A stretch of 64,000 nt of DNA from CBDCUW01 sp963734865 (GTDB lineage: Bacteria; Planctomycetota; Planctomycetia; Pirellulales; Pirellulaceae), in assembly GCA_963734865.1 (NCBI GenBank), contig CAVTIV010000019.1, positions 1,302,001 to 1,366,000 of the forward strand. The letters run 5' to 3'. Below are positions 17,817-25,778 of this stretch, piece by piece; positions within the stretch are counted from its first letter, which is position 1; each line of letters opens with the position of its first letter. Under the pieces are notes generated by a model. The model was not told where the DNA came from. It saw only the letters and a list, made by a program, of their open reading frames with translations, and did not search any database. The position numbers were made by a program, and so were the translations under genes.

Positions 17817-18133
17817 TCCGGTAGCGGGTACCGACGCGGCCAACCCAAGTCAGTTCCGTCTCCGATCAGGATACCATCGCAACGTCGACCACGCAAAATC
17901 GAGCCCCCGGACGCACCATTTCACCGCGCATCTGTCATCGAGCGCACCGTCGTACTCGTACTCAGCGAAGCGGTACTCGTACTCGATTATGGACCGGAGC
18001 GGGCGAATGCAATGGGGTCAAAGGTCGACTCTGCGGCACGTCCCGACCGCTCTCTGCCGATTCGAGTACGAGAACGAGTACGAGTACCGGCCTGCGGCCT
18101 GAGTACGAGCACGATTGAGCGCAAAGATCGAAT
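17817..18133 (-). repeat. Cassette 5 body: gene-less copy with GTACTC inverted repeats
   Basis: Nearly identical to 19250-19567. I find no credible gene. Two arms rich in GAGTACGAGTAC (17953-17985 and 18064-18112) are complementary and enclose about 80 bp. The arms resemble those flanking the four-helix-bundle gene, so this may be a relic that lost the gene. Confidence 0.6.
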
Positions 18134-18225
18134 GCCAGAACGGCCAGGATCACCCGGCCCGAGGAGTTGACGGACCATTGCCCAAGAAAAGTTCGAGGGC
18201 TCGGCGTGCATCCGTTGGTTCGTCG
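18134..18225 (-). repeat. attC-like site 4
   Basis: Opens CGACGAAC (18218-18225), the exact complement of its cassette start (18607-18614). It closes GTTCTGGC. Interior as in site 10. Confidence 0.85.
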
Positions 18226-18606
18226 TTCTTTGTAGTGCCGAACCAGCGACCATCACGGACTGGAATCATCACAGTATATCGAGCGCATCCGACCGCGTAA
18301 AATTCGTGTCCAAGTTCAGTGCCTCGAAAAGAGCCGTCAGCGGGAATCCCTCTTTGCGTCTTTTTGCGTTTTTTTGTGGCAATCATCGGTTCAGCTGTGA
18401 ACAACGAGAATGGTCGGCCGCAAGAAACGCAAGAAGGCGCAAAAATGGTCGCGAGCATTCGTTGGTGCCGTGCCACAAGTCAGCACCGGGAAACAAGTTT
18501 GCAATAGCGAAATAAACCCGCAAGGTAATCGATAACGGTGACAAACCGAATCACGCGGCATCAATCATCGGCAGCGCCCAAGAGCATGTGCCGAATTCAT
18601 TTGCGT
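18226..18606 (-). repeat. Cassette 4 body
   Basis: Duplicate of 12735-13116, with an additional altered copy at 8641-8980. A 108-residue minus-strand frame (18476-18150) contains 'FAPSCVSCGRPFSLF' and reads into the attC. I have no family for it. The stretch of repeated CGCAAAAAAACGC-like sequence (about 18355-18380) looks more like non-coding DNA. Confidence 0.55.
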
Positions 18607-18699
18607 CGACGAACGTCCGCGATAACGGGGGGCGAGAGCAGGAGCTTGACTTCAGGAACGACTGCGCCGAGCCCTCCCGTTCATCGCATAGTTCGTCTC
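18607..18699 (-). repeat. attC-like site 3
   Basis: Opens GAGACGAAC (18691-18699), a nine-base exact complement of its cassette start (19158-19166). It closes GTTCGTCG. GCGATGAACGGG pairs with CCCGTTATCGC, with one base unpaired. Confidence 0.88.
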
Positions 18700-18706
18700 G
18701 TTTTAG

Positions 18707-19122
18707 TTATCCGTTCGAGAGTTTACCGCACTGATGCTCATACCACCACCATGTCGGTGAGATGTGAATGCATCCACGGTCAGTTGTCATCATCTGTACT
18801 GTAAAGTGATGAAGCCGTTCGTCAATCGCAAAATGGGAAGCGGTCGCAAGCACCATAAGAATTGCGACCACGATGGGCGACCTTTTAGTTCTTGTGAAAT
18901 AAACGATCGACGTAAAGTAGATCAAAGCAAAGATCAACGCCGAAGCGCATCGCGAAGGTAGTAACCATAATTGAAACGATCGATGCCGAACGCTCGAATC
19001 CAAGAAGCCCAAATTAGACAAGCGATTCCGTAATGCCCAAGGCCCACAATGAGCACTCCAACGGCGAGATGCCGTATTTTAGGCAACGGTGTCTTGCAGA
19101 TCGAGTCGTGATTCGATGTCAC
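18707..19122 (-). CDS. Small membrane protein, frameshifted (cassette 3)
   Basis: Two overlapping frames look like one protein of about 138 residues. From GTG 19122 the first contains 'IRHLAVGVLIVGLGHYGIA' and 'GIDRFNYGYYLRDALR', stopping at 18934. The second continues with 'CASALIFALIYFTSIVYF' and 'SPIVVAILMVLATASHF', then a soluble tail 'DRGCIHISPTWWWYEHQCG'. The frame jump is near 18950. Predicted topology is three membrane segments. No family recognised. It may be an indel error or a decayed gene. Confidence 0.5.
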
Positions 19123-19157
19123 ATGCCAGCCTTTCAAGGTTGGGCACTGGCGATTGA

Positions 19158-19249
19158 GAGACGAACGGCCAGGATCACCCGGCCCGAGGAGTTGACGAAC
19201 CATTGCCCAAGAGACGTCGAGGGCGCGGTGTGCATCCGTTTGTTCTGGC
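19158..19249 (-). repeat. attC-like site 2
   Basis: Opens GCCAGAAC (19242-19249), the exact complement of its cassette start (19568-19575). It closes GTTCGTCTC. Interior nearly identical to site 5. Confidence 0.87.
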
Positions 19250-19567
19250 TCCGGTAGCGGGTACCGACGCGGCCAACCCAAGTCAGTTCCGTCTCCGATC
19301 AGGATACCATCGCAACGTCGACCACGCAAAATCGAGCCCCCCGGACGCACCATTTCACCGCGCATCTGTCATCGAGCGCACCGTCGTACTCGTACTCAGC
19401 GAAGCGGTACTCGTACTCGATTATGGACCGGAGCGGGCGAATGCAATGGGGTCAAAGGTCGACTCTGCGGCACGTCCCGACCGCTCTCTGCCGATTCGAG
19501 TACGAGAACGAGTACGAGTACCGGCCTGCGGCCTGAGTACGAGCACGATTGAGCGCAAAGATCGAAT
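19250..19567 (-). repeat. Cassette 2 body, duplicate of cassette 5
   Basis: Same sequence as 17817-18133 with one or two single-base differences. It holds the same complementary GAGTAC-rich arms and no gene I can support. Confidence 0.6.
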
Positions 19568-19661
19568 GCCAGAACGTCGGGGATCACCGAGGCCGCGCAA
19601 ACGACTCAGACCAAACCAATTGACCTGACTCGCGGCCTTCGTGTGCATCCCATTGTTCCAC
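19568..19661 (-). repeat. attC-like site 1 (integrase-proximal)
   Basis: Opens GTGGAAC (19655-19661), the exact complement of the first cassette's start (20391-20397). It closes GTTCTGGC. Arms ATGCACACGAAGGCCGCG and CGCGGCCTCGGTGATC form the stem. Interior differs from other sites. Confidence 0.8.
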
Positions 19662-19692
19662 ATTTTACTCATCGGAGGGAACGATGCGCGTG

Positions 19693-20305
19693 TCAGCCTT
19701 CACGGGAACCAGCAAGAACGATCAAACGTGTTGAGAACTGAATCCGCTCGAGCTCCCCGACCTTCGGGAGGATGTCCATGATGGGAAGGCCGCTAAATTC
19801 GCCAGTTTCATAGCCGATTATTTCTATGGGTGAGCCGACATAGCCTCGTTCCAATTCCTCCGTCTGGTTTTCGTCCAACGTTCTCGCTTCCCGACCCGTT
19901 TTGAATATGTGAAGCTGGAAATTATCTCCAGGAAGGTCGAGACGTGCTTGAGAAGCAACCTGGAAAGGAAAATCCGCTGGTGCGACAAGCGACACACCGT
20001 TAACGGCGCTCACTCTTACGACGTAATAGCCAGTTGGAAAAGGACTTCGTTCGATTGTCGCTGTGAAATTGCAGATCTCTCCGAGTCGATGCCCGGTTCT
20101 ACCGATGACGCCAATCTCATTTAGGTATGCGACGTCTACACGTGCAGTTTGATCGGTGACAGCTGTTTCGTTCGGGTTTTCGACGTCGAATCGTTCAGGT
20201 ATCGATTGTGTTTGCTCGCCGTTCGGCTGTGACACTCGTCGGCCTAGCTGTCTCCTGGCAGCCCGCCAAAGCAAGACACGAGACAGAAAACGCTATCGAT
20301 TTCAT
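19693..20305 (-). CDS. Lipoprotein of unknown function, frameshifted (cassette 1)
   Basis: ATG 20305 opens a lipoprotein signal, MKSIAFSVSCLALAGC, with lipobox LAGC and Cys16. That frame stops after about 36 codons. A second frame then carries a long soluble domain: 'GRTGHRLGEICNFTATIE', 'PTGYYVVRVSAVNGV', 'LVAPADFPFQV' and 'LPGDNFQLHIFKTG', ending at 19693. Joining them needs one single-base shift between about 20255 and 20190. The protein would be about 200 residues, lipid-anchored outside the inner membrane. This is the first cassette after attI and so the best expressed if a cassette promoter exists. No family recognised. Confidence 0.6.
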
Positions 20306-20390
20306 GGCAATTGGAATATTCAATCGTGGACCGAGCCTGACGGCAAAAGATATGGGTTGCCACAACTAAAGAGGATCAAACGGATCGCTT

Positions 20391-20450
20391 GTGGAACTTG
20401 TTATTCACCCACATGGTAGATCGGGGATGGGCGTTACCCGATTCTAGCCG
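20391..20450 (-). other. Candidate attI site
   Basis: The minus-strand sequence AATAACAAG|TTCCAC ends at the first cassette. It resembles the AAACAAAG|TTRRRY end of known attI sites. It lies between the divergent integrase and the first cassette and has no second core or stem of the attC type. The left limit is clear (20391-20397); the right limit is a guess. Confidence 0.6.
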
Positions 20451-20514
20451 GTTTGGGATTGGGATTGGTTGCTCTTTTTGATGGTTTTTTTGCTCGATTG
20501 GTAAGCGTTCGCTT

Positions 20515-20615
20515 CGTCGGGTATCGGCGTTACCCGATCAGCGCGGAACGGGTATTGGCCATTACCCGTTCCGCGCTCCTCGCTTCGTCGGGTAACAACT
20601 TCTTACCCGATCGGT
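20515..20615. repeat. Cluster of three hairpins between attI and intI
   Basis: A perfect 14-bp stem, GCGCGGAACGGGTA (20541-20554) with TACCCGTTCCGCGC (20563-20576), loop 8 nt. It is flanked by CGGGTATCGGCGTTACCCG and by TCGGGTAA/TTACCCGA with a 7-nt loop. The phrase CGCTTCGTCGGGTA occurs twice. It could be a REP-type element or a regulatory structure. It contains no gene. Confidence 0.75.
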
Positions 20616-20773
20616 AGCAACCAGGGGAACTGCGTGTTTTGCGGCGTCTGCGACCCGCTTCGAGACGTCGTCTGCAAGAGTGGCGAAGCCGCAGGCCACC
20701 GAGAAGTCAGCCTTGGGCGTCGAACCTTTTGAATGCTCGTTGATGGAAGCATCGTCGACGATTCGTCCGGCCC

Positions 20774-21943
20774 GTGGCGAGAGAACAAGCTAGAGCAGTT
20801 CATGTGTGGGCGCGGATCTCGTGTTTGAACGACTTTGCGCGGGTTGGTACGCGGGACGTGGAGGCTTATTTGACTGATTTGGCGGTCGATGGCGATGTGG
20901 CCGCATCGACTCAGAACCAGGCATTCCATGCAGTGTTGAAGTTTTTCGAGTTGGTTCTGAAGCGTGACGTCGGCACGGTCAACGCGTTGCGATCGACGAA
21001 GGGTCCTCGTTTGCCATCGGTCCTGTCTGAGAAGGAGGTTCGCGCCGTGCTGGACGAGCTGACGGGGATTCATCTCTTGATCGGCCAGCTGTTGTACGGC
21101 TGCGGCATGCGGATCAAGGAGTGTCTGCGGCTGCGGGTCAAGGATATCAATTTCGAGCAGGGATGGATCGAGGTGCATCGCAGCAAAGGGGACAAGAGCC
21201 GGTTTGTTCCGCTGCCCCAAAGCGTCAGGGGGGAATTGAAACGTGTGTTGGATCAGCGTGCCAAACTGCACGAGAAGGACGTGGAGCGAGGGACGGCATC
21301 GGTATGGTTACCCCATGCGCTATCGAAGAAATATCCCCATGCGGATCGGCAGCTGAAGTGGCAATTCATCTTTGCTTCGGCGCGTTATTCGCGCGATCCG
21401 CGGAGCGGTCGCTGGCACCGCCATCATCTCCATCCCGATACGTTCGGACGGCATTTGCGAATCGCGGTAGACGCCGTGGGGATTGAACGCTACATCACAT
21501 CACACACATTTCGACACAGTTTCGCGACGCATTTGTTACGCTCGGGGACTGACATCCGCGAAATCCAGGAGCTGTTGGGGCACGCCGACTTGAAGACGAC
21601 CATGATCTACACGCACGTGCTGGCCAGGCCGGATCAGGCGGTGGTCAGTCCGCTGGATCGTTTGATGTCGGAGGAGTCGGCGCAAGAAAGGCTGTCGGCC
21701 AAGTCAACGACGGATGATTCGCTCATGCTGGAATGCAAAACGGCGATCGCCGAGAACTTGGAGATGGGCGTGGAACCGGTCGAGGTATCGGTACCAGGAC
21801 GCTCTGCCGACAGGATTCGTGGGACGAGAAAAGTGTGGGGAACGCTTCGCGCGGCGTTGAGTCATATCTGGACCAATCCCTTTCAGTCACAGATGGCGAA
21901 CCGATCACTGCCCCGACGATCCGGGCTGGAGTGTCCTTATTGA
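20774..21943 (+). CDS. intI: Integron integrase IntI
   Basis: Tyrosine recombinase that would insert and excise cassettes at attI and attC. The core-binding part has 'DVAASTQNQAFHAVLKFF', an IntI hallmark. Catalytic residues: Arg113 ('YGCGMRIKECLRLRVKDI'), Lys138, His244 and Arg247 ('HTFRHSFATHLL'), His270 ('LLGH'), Tyr279 ('MIYTHV'). The IntI-specific insertion is at about residues 175-222, with 'KYPHADRQLKWQFIF' and the diagnostic 'HHLHP' at 217-221. It is divergent from the cassettes, as usual. Oddities: the N-terminus is short (GTG 20774, 'TDLAVDG' by residue 40), lacking about 20 residues that normally start helix 1. There is also a C-terminal extension of about 90 residues beyond 'SPLDRLMSE'. 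Recognition is firm; activity is not certain. Confidence 0.93.
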   Translation: MAREQARAVHVWARISCLNDFARVGTRDVEAYLTDLAVDGDVAASTQNQAFHAVLKFFELVLKRDVGTVNALRSTKGPRLPSVLSEKEVRAVLDELTGIHLLIGQLLYGCGMRIKECLRLRVKDINFEQGWIEVHRSKGDKSRFVPLPQSVRGELKRVLDQRAKLHEKDVERGTASVWLPHALSKKYPHADRQLKWQFIFASARYSRDPRSGRWHRHHLHPDTFGRHLRIAVDAVGIERYITSHTFRHSFATHLLRSGTDIREIQELLGHADLKTTMIYTHVLARPDQAVVSPLDRLMSEESAQERLSAKSTTDDSLMLECKTAIAENLEMGVEPVEVSVPGRSADRIRGTRKVWGTLRAALSHIWTNPFQSQMANRSLPRRSGLECPY

Positions 21944-22014
21944 TGCGCGGGGGTCCAGAGAGTGAGCCCGATGCTTCACGCGAAGACGTCGTATTGCCGA
22001 CTGCGACGACCGAT

Positions 22015-22170
22015 AAGCTGGACAGCGACACTTTTTAGCGAAGACCTCGTGTTTTACCGGGCGATGCAATCCAAGTCGTCCCGCGACTCCGCTGGCGGGT
22101 CATTTGCCGCAAATCGCGGCATGCCCTGCCAGCGGAGTGGCAGGACTACAACAAAAGTGGCGCTGTCCAG
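22015..22170. repeat. Nested palindromic element
   Basis: Three nested inverted repeats. Outer: CTGGACAGCGACACTTTT (22018-22035) with AAAAGTGGCGCTGTCCAG (22153-22170), one mismatch. Middle: ACTCCGCTGGC (22086-22096) with GCCAGCGGAGT (22128-22138). Inner: GCCGC (22106-22110) with GCGGC (22116-22120). The outer arm recurs singly at about 35711-35726. It lies between intI and the HD gene, and could be a terminator or a small non-autonomous element. Confidence 0.75.
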
Positions 22171-22180
22171 TTAGCCCGCT

Positions 22181-22813
22181 TTATCGTCCGTCGTGCTCCG
22201 CAAGGAACTGATGGAGAAACTGGTACATGAACTTCTCGCGTTCTTTCGCCATCCGCCGACCCGGTTGGGTATTCATTTGATCACGAAGCTTGAACAGCTT
22301 TTCATGAAAGTGACCGACACCGGTTTTCGTCTTTCCGCCTTGATCTTCGCGAAGATAAAAAGGCTGACCCAACGCCGCACCGTACTCGATCGTTCGCACG
22401 ATCCCGATCGCTCCCAAGGCGTCCAACCGATCAGCGTCCTGCACGATTTGACCCTCCAGCGACAGTTGCTGGCGATCAACACCTTTGCGGAATGAGATGT
22501 TGTCGACGATTTGCGCGACATGCTCGATCAACTCGGGGGCGGCCCCCAACTCGCTCAGGATCTGGCACGCAAACTCGGCACTGCGTTCGGCGCCGTCGTG
22601 AAATTTGGCATCGCCGAGGTCGTGCAAAATTGCCGCCAATTCGACTACCAACCGGTTGCCGCCCACTTCGGCGCGGATGACTCGCGCTGCTTGAAGCACT
22701 CGCAAAACATGGTCCATGCCATGCCCTGCGGCCTGGCCGGCCATTCGCTGGGTGACGATTTCAAGCGTCATCGCAACCAGCGTTCGTTCGTCCGTGTCCG
22801 CGGTCTCACCCAC
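22181..22813 (-). CDS. HD-domain phosphohydrolase (YedJ-like)
   Basis: A 210-residue metal-dependent phosphohydrolase of the YedJ/HD type. Motifs: His in 'GHGMDHVLRVLQAA', the HD pair in 'ELAAILHDLGDAKF', a helix with 'QIVDNISFRKG', and Asp in 'QDADRLDALGAIGI'. These proteins hydrolyse phosphate monoesters or nucleotides; the true substrate is unknown. GTG 22813 is the longest start; ATG 22771 (MTLEIVTQRMAG) would remove 14 residues and still keep the whole domain. It begins the chromosomal backbone beyond the integron. Confidence 0.85.
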   Translation of the reverse strand: MGETADTDERTLVAMTLEIVTQRMAGQAAGHGMDHVLRVLQAARVIRAEVGGNRLVVELAAILHDLGDAKFHDGAERSAEFACQILSELGAAPELIEHVAQIVDNISFRKGVDRQQLSLEGQIVQDADRLDALGAIGIVRTIEYGAALGQPFYLREDQGGKTKTGVGHFHEKLFKLRDQMNTQPGRRMAKEREKFMYQFLHQFLAEHDGR

Positions 22814-22964
22814 CGTACAGTACTCGTTTTTCTGTGTAGATTTCGCTTTCTGTGACGGAAACGATTCGGTCTACCAACCGATACGGATGCCGATGGTGAC
22901 GAGAGTCTTCAACAGTTGCAAAATCGTGTTTGTCATACTTGATGACGGCGATAGAAACTTCGTC

Positions 22965-24173
22965 TCATCTCACGTCCACACATACCAGAGTTCCGTCGGC
23001 AGCGCGACAATAGATCCGTCCGCCCGAAAGCACCGGTGTGGTCCAGCATTTTCCATCAAGCACCGAGTATCGCGATGTCACTTCGAAACCCGCCGGAGAC
23101 GCCGGAGCCACGACCAATTCGCCCGAATCGCCAAGGATGATCAGCCGATCGCCGGCCGCGGTCAGTCCACCCGGAGCCACCGTGTCGCTGGTCCACTTGA
23201 CTTCGCCGCTGGCCCATTCGATGCATCGCAACTGGGCGCCCGAGGCAACGTCTCCGTGAATCCCATACAGGCAACCGTCGATCAACAGGCTGCTGCTGAT
23301 CTGGTTTTGCATTTCCTTGTTCTTCCAAACGATCGTCGGTTCGTCGCCCAGGATCCTCAACAGTGCGCTGCCGCGATTGTAACCGGACGAAAGAAACACG
23401 TTGTCGCCCGAAACGATCGCATCGGCCGCGTTGCAACCGAAGGTCGTCAACCATTTTTGTCGCCACCGTTCAAGACCCGATTCGACATCGACGCAGACGT
23501 ACGACCGAGCCGAGCCGATCACGACCCGTCGTGGATCGGATCCCGGCATCGGGACGGGCGAAGAATATCCCGCGTCCTTGTCGGCCGAGGCCCAGACCAA
23601 TTCACCGGTCTGTTTGTCAACACCCATTCCGGCATCCCCAACGTTAACAATCAACCGCTCATCGCACACCAATGGTGAGCCGGCGAATCCCCAGGCGGGA
23701 ACACGTACGCCTGCTTTGTCGGCGACATTCAGCGACCAACGCACTTCGCCCGACGCTTTGTCCAGGCAAAACAAATCGCCGCGCCGGCCGAGCGTGTAGA
23801 CCTGATCACCGTCCACGGTCGGCGTTGATGTCGGTCCGCCTTCGAACTCGTTGGGGTCGGTGGGGCTGCTGTAGGAGTGTTTCCAAATCTCGGTTCCGTT
23901 GGCCGCATCGAGACAATACACCGTGTCGACGTTGCCTTCGTTGCCGATCGTGTACAGTCGCCCGGCACTGACCGAAACGGACGAGAAGCCGGTCCCGACC
24001 GAAGCGGTCCAGGCGATCTTGGGACCGCCATCGGGCCAATCATCCGTCCACGCCGTCTCGCTGGAGACGCCGTCGAGCCTGGGTCCGCGAAATCGATACC
24101 AATCCTCGGCAGCACCGAAACGACAGGAAAAGAGAGCGCACGTGATTGCGATACAGAAGGCGAAACGGTTCAT
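22965..24173 (-). CDS. Exported PQQ-like beta-propeller protein
   Basis: A 402-residue protein with a signal peptide (residues 1-21, MNRFAFCIAITCALFSCRFGA). Seven or eight propeller blades follow, of the PQQ-enzyme/BamB type: 'YCLDAANGTEIWKH', 'VYTLGRRGDLFCLDKASGEV', 'LRCIEWASGEVKW' and 'GRIYCRAADGTLVCVDV'. 'WYRFRGPRLDGVS' after the signal is the usual entry of this planctomycete family. No catalytic residues of a PQQ dehydrogenase are evident, so it is more likely a scaffold or binding protein in the periplasm. Confidence 0.88.
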   Translation of the reverse strand: MNRFAFCIAITCALFSCRFGAAEDWYRFRGPRLDGVSSETAWTDDWPDGGPKIAWTASVGTGFSSVSVSAGRLYTIGNEGNVDTVYCLDAANGTEIWKHSYSSPTDPNEFEGGPTSTPTVDGDQVYTLGRRGDLFCLDKASGEVRWSLNVADKAGVRVPAWGFAGSPLVCDERLIVNVGDAGMGVDKQTGELVWASADKDAGYSSPVPMPGSDPRRVVIGSARSYVCVDVESGLERWRQKWLTTFGCNAADAIVSGDNVFLSSGYNRGSALLRILGDEPTIVWKNKEMQNQISSSLLIDGCLYGIHGDVASGAQLRCIEWASGEVKWTSDTVAPGGLTAAGDRLIILGDSGELVVAPASPAGFEVTSRYSVLDGKCWTTPVLSGGRIYCRAADGTLVCVDVR

Positions 24174-24251
24174 GAAAAGGTCGATAGCCGAATGTCGTGA
24201 GCGGGAGCAACGACGACATTCTAGCTCGAATGGCTGAAGGGCACTGCACCT

Positions 24252-25379
24252 CTACGCTGATTCGTCGGTAGACGTTTCATGGAATCCCGACGCTACCGGC
24301 GGAATCGGCAAGCCAAATTCTTCACATGCTTTAACAACCACTTCACGCAACTGGGCGACGTAGTCGGCGGACTCCGCGTCGGCAAGCCGCGCGAACGTTT
24401 TCGCCAGCGCTGAATAGCCTTCCCGTTCCAGCAGTACCTCGTGCTTTCTCAGTTGCAGATGGGTGTGAAGTTCGTCATCGATTTCCTGGGCATTGATGCG
24501 GCAAGTCACATTCATCTCGCCGCGCTCCGCCTCCGAGCAATTGACTAGCCGCTGCAAGACTTCACGATAGCCAGCCAAATTTTGAACATCCCAGTCTTCG
24601 GCAAGTAGATCGTTTCCGACCAATAACTCGTGCATTCTTTCTAAGAACAACCCGACCAAATCGCCCGTGATCACGTGCCCATGTTGGGGCGCGATGATCT
24701 CGACTTTGGGTCGAAGATTGAGGATTTGGCGAACGGCATAGCGAAGAACTTCTCGCGAGGGCATGTAGATCTGGTGGAACTGCGCAACTCCGGTCCAGTC
24801 ATCCTCGGTTGCCTGCAAATGGACTCTGCCGAGCCGATTGAGTCCACCGAACAGATCTCCACTGTACAAGATCCGGTGCTCCGGGTCATACAACGCCATC
24901 GCTCCCCGAAAGTGACAGAACGGCGTCGGGACAAACTGAAAGGGTTGTTGTGTGGTGATCGACTGTGTGCCATGAGAAAATCGCAGCTTGCCCGGTTTGA
25001 GCATCGTGTGCTGAAGCAATCGCCACACTTCTTCGGTGACAATCATCTCCAACTTCGGATTGGCATCGCAAAACTGCGGCGCATTTCCGGCCACATCGGG
25101 ATCTTGATGATTGATCGTCATGGCGTGGATCTCGCTCATGTCGCCAACCAATTGCAGCACATTGTTTTCGACCACCGGGTAGTCGAACTGCGATCCCGGA
25201 TCGATGCACACATTTCTCGTGCTGCCGAACTGTGTGAACTTGCGGATGTAGGTATTGCACTGCAGCATCGACTCTGGATTTCGATGCCCGACCATCCAAC
25301 TTCCCTCGACCACCTTCAATGGGCCGTGCGGCGTTTTGGGAAGTGCGCTGGCCGATCGATGGTTCTCGCTCGATGACAT
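24252..25379 (-). CDS. MBL-fold diiron protein (FprA/ODP-like)
   Basis: A 375-residue metallo-beta-lactamase-fold protein of the flavodiiron/oxygen-binding diiron class without a flavodoxin domain. Metal ligands: 'INHQDPDVAG' (the H-x-D-x-D motif), His in 'TPFCHFRGAMAL', Asp in 'ILYSGDLFGG', His in 'APQHGHVITG'. Such proteins bind O2 or NO at a diiron site. ATG 25379 (MSSSENHRS) has GAGAAGG about 6 nt upstream. The frame stays open to 25766 but the extra residues (ANQAANQAANQ) come from a tandem repeat. A C-terminal helical region of about 130 residues is additional to the MBL core. Confidence 0.8.
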   Translation of the reverse strand: MSSSENHRSASALPKTPHGPLKVVEGSWMVGHRNPESMLQCNTYIRKFTQFGSTRNVCIDPGSQFDYPVVENNVLQLVGDMSEIHAMTINHQDPDVAGNAPQFCDANPKLEMIVTEEVWRLLQHTMLKPGKLRFSHGTQSITTQQPFQFVPTPFCHFRGAMALYDPEHRILYSGDLFGGLNRLGRVHLQATEDDWTGVAQFHQIYMPSREVLRYAVRQILNLRPKVEIIAPQHGHVITGDLVGLFLERMHELLVGNDLLAEDWDVQNLAGYREVLQRLVNCSEAERGEMNVTCRINAQEIDDELHTHLQLRKHEVLLEREGYSALAKTFARLADAESADYVAQLREVVVKACEEFGLPIPPVASGFHETSTDESA

Positions 25380-25778
25380 GTTTGCCTTCTCTGGTTCTCG
25401 TTTCGGTGCTTGGTTCGCTGCTTGGTTCGCTGCTTGGTTCGCTGCCATGGGGCGATCGACGTCGGGCAGTGGGCGACATTGACACGGTCGACTCACGCAC
25501 ATCGGCGCCCAGCCAATCAGTCTATCCTCGGCTGCGCCGCCATTGGGCACGGAAGTCGACACAAGTGGGGGTGCAGGATCTGGGCCGCAGCCGCGACCAT
25601 CGTCGACGATCGACATCGATCCCTGCGAGTTTGTGAGCTTTTGGCTTCTTTCCGCAAGTCTGGCCGAAGCGAGCTCCGCGACGTTGTGGCAAGCCGGGTG
25701 TTCCGCACAGCCATCGCTCGGAGCGTGCATTTTCGCACACACGCGATGTGCTCGACAAAATCGCACATCGTGACATGC
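25380..25778. other. Gene-less spacer with a 12-bp tandem repeat
   Basis: No gene that I can support. Positions 25408-25443 hold three copies of TTCGCTGCTTGG. It separates the YhaN-like gene from the MBL gene on the same strand. Confidence 0.5.

Noticed and set aside
6756..19661. CRISPR array as explanation for the regularly returning ~90-bp repeats
   Set aside because: Spacing is irregular (60 bp to 2.9 kb), repeats are imperfect hairpins with variable cores, genes lie between them, and no cas genes are present.
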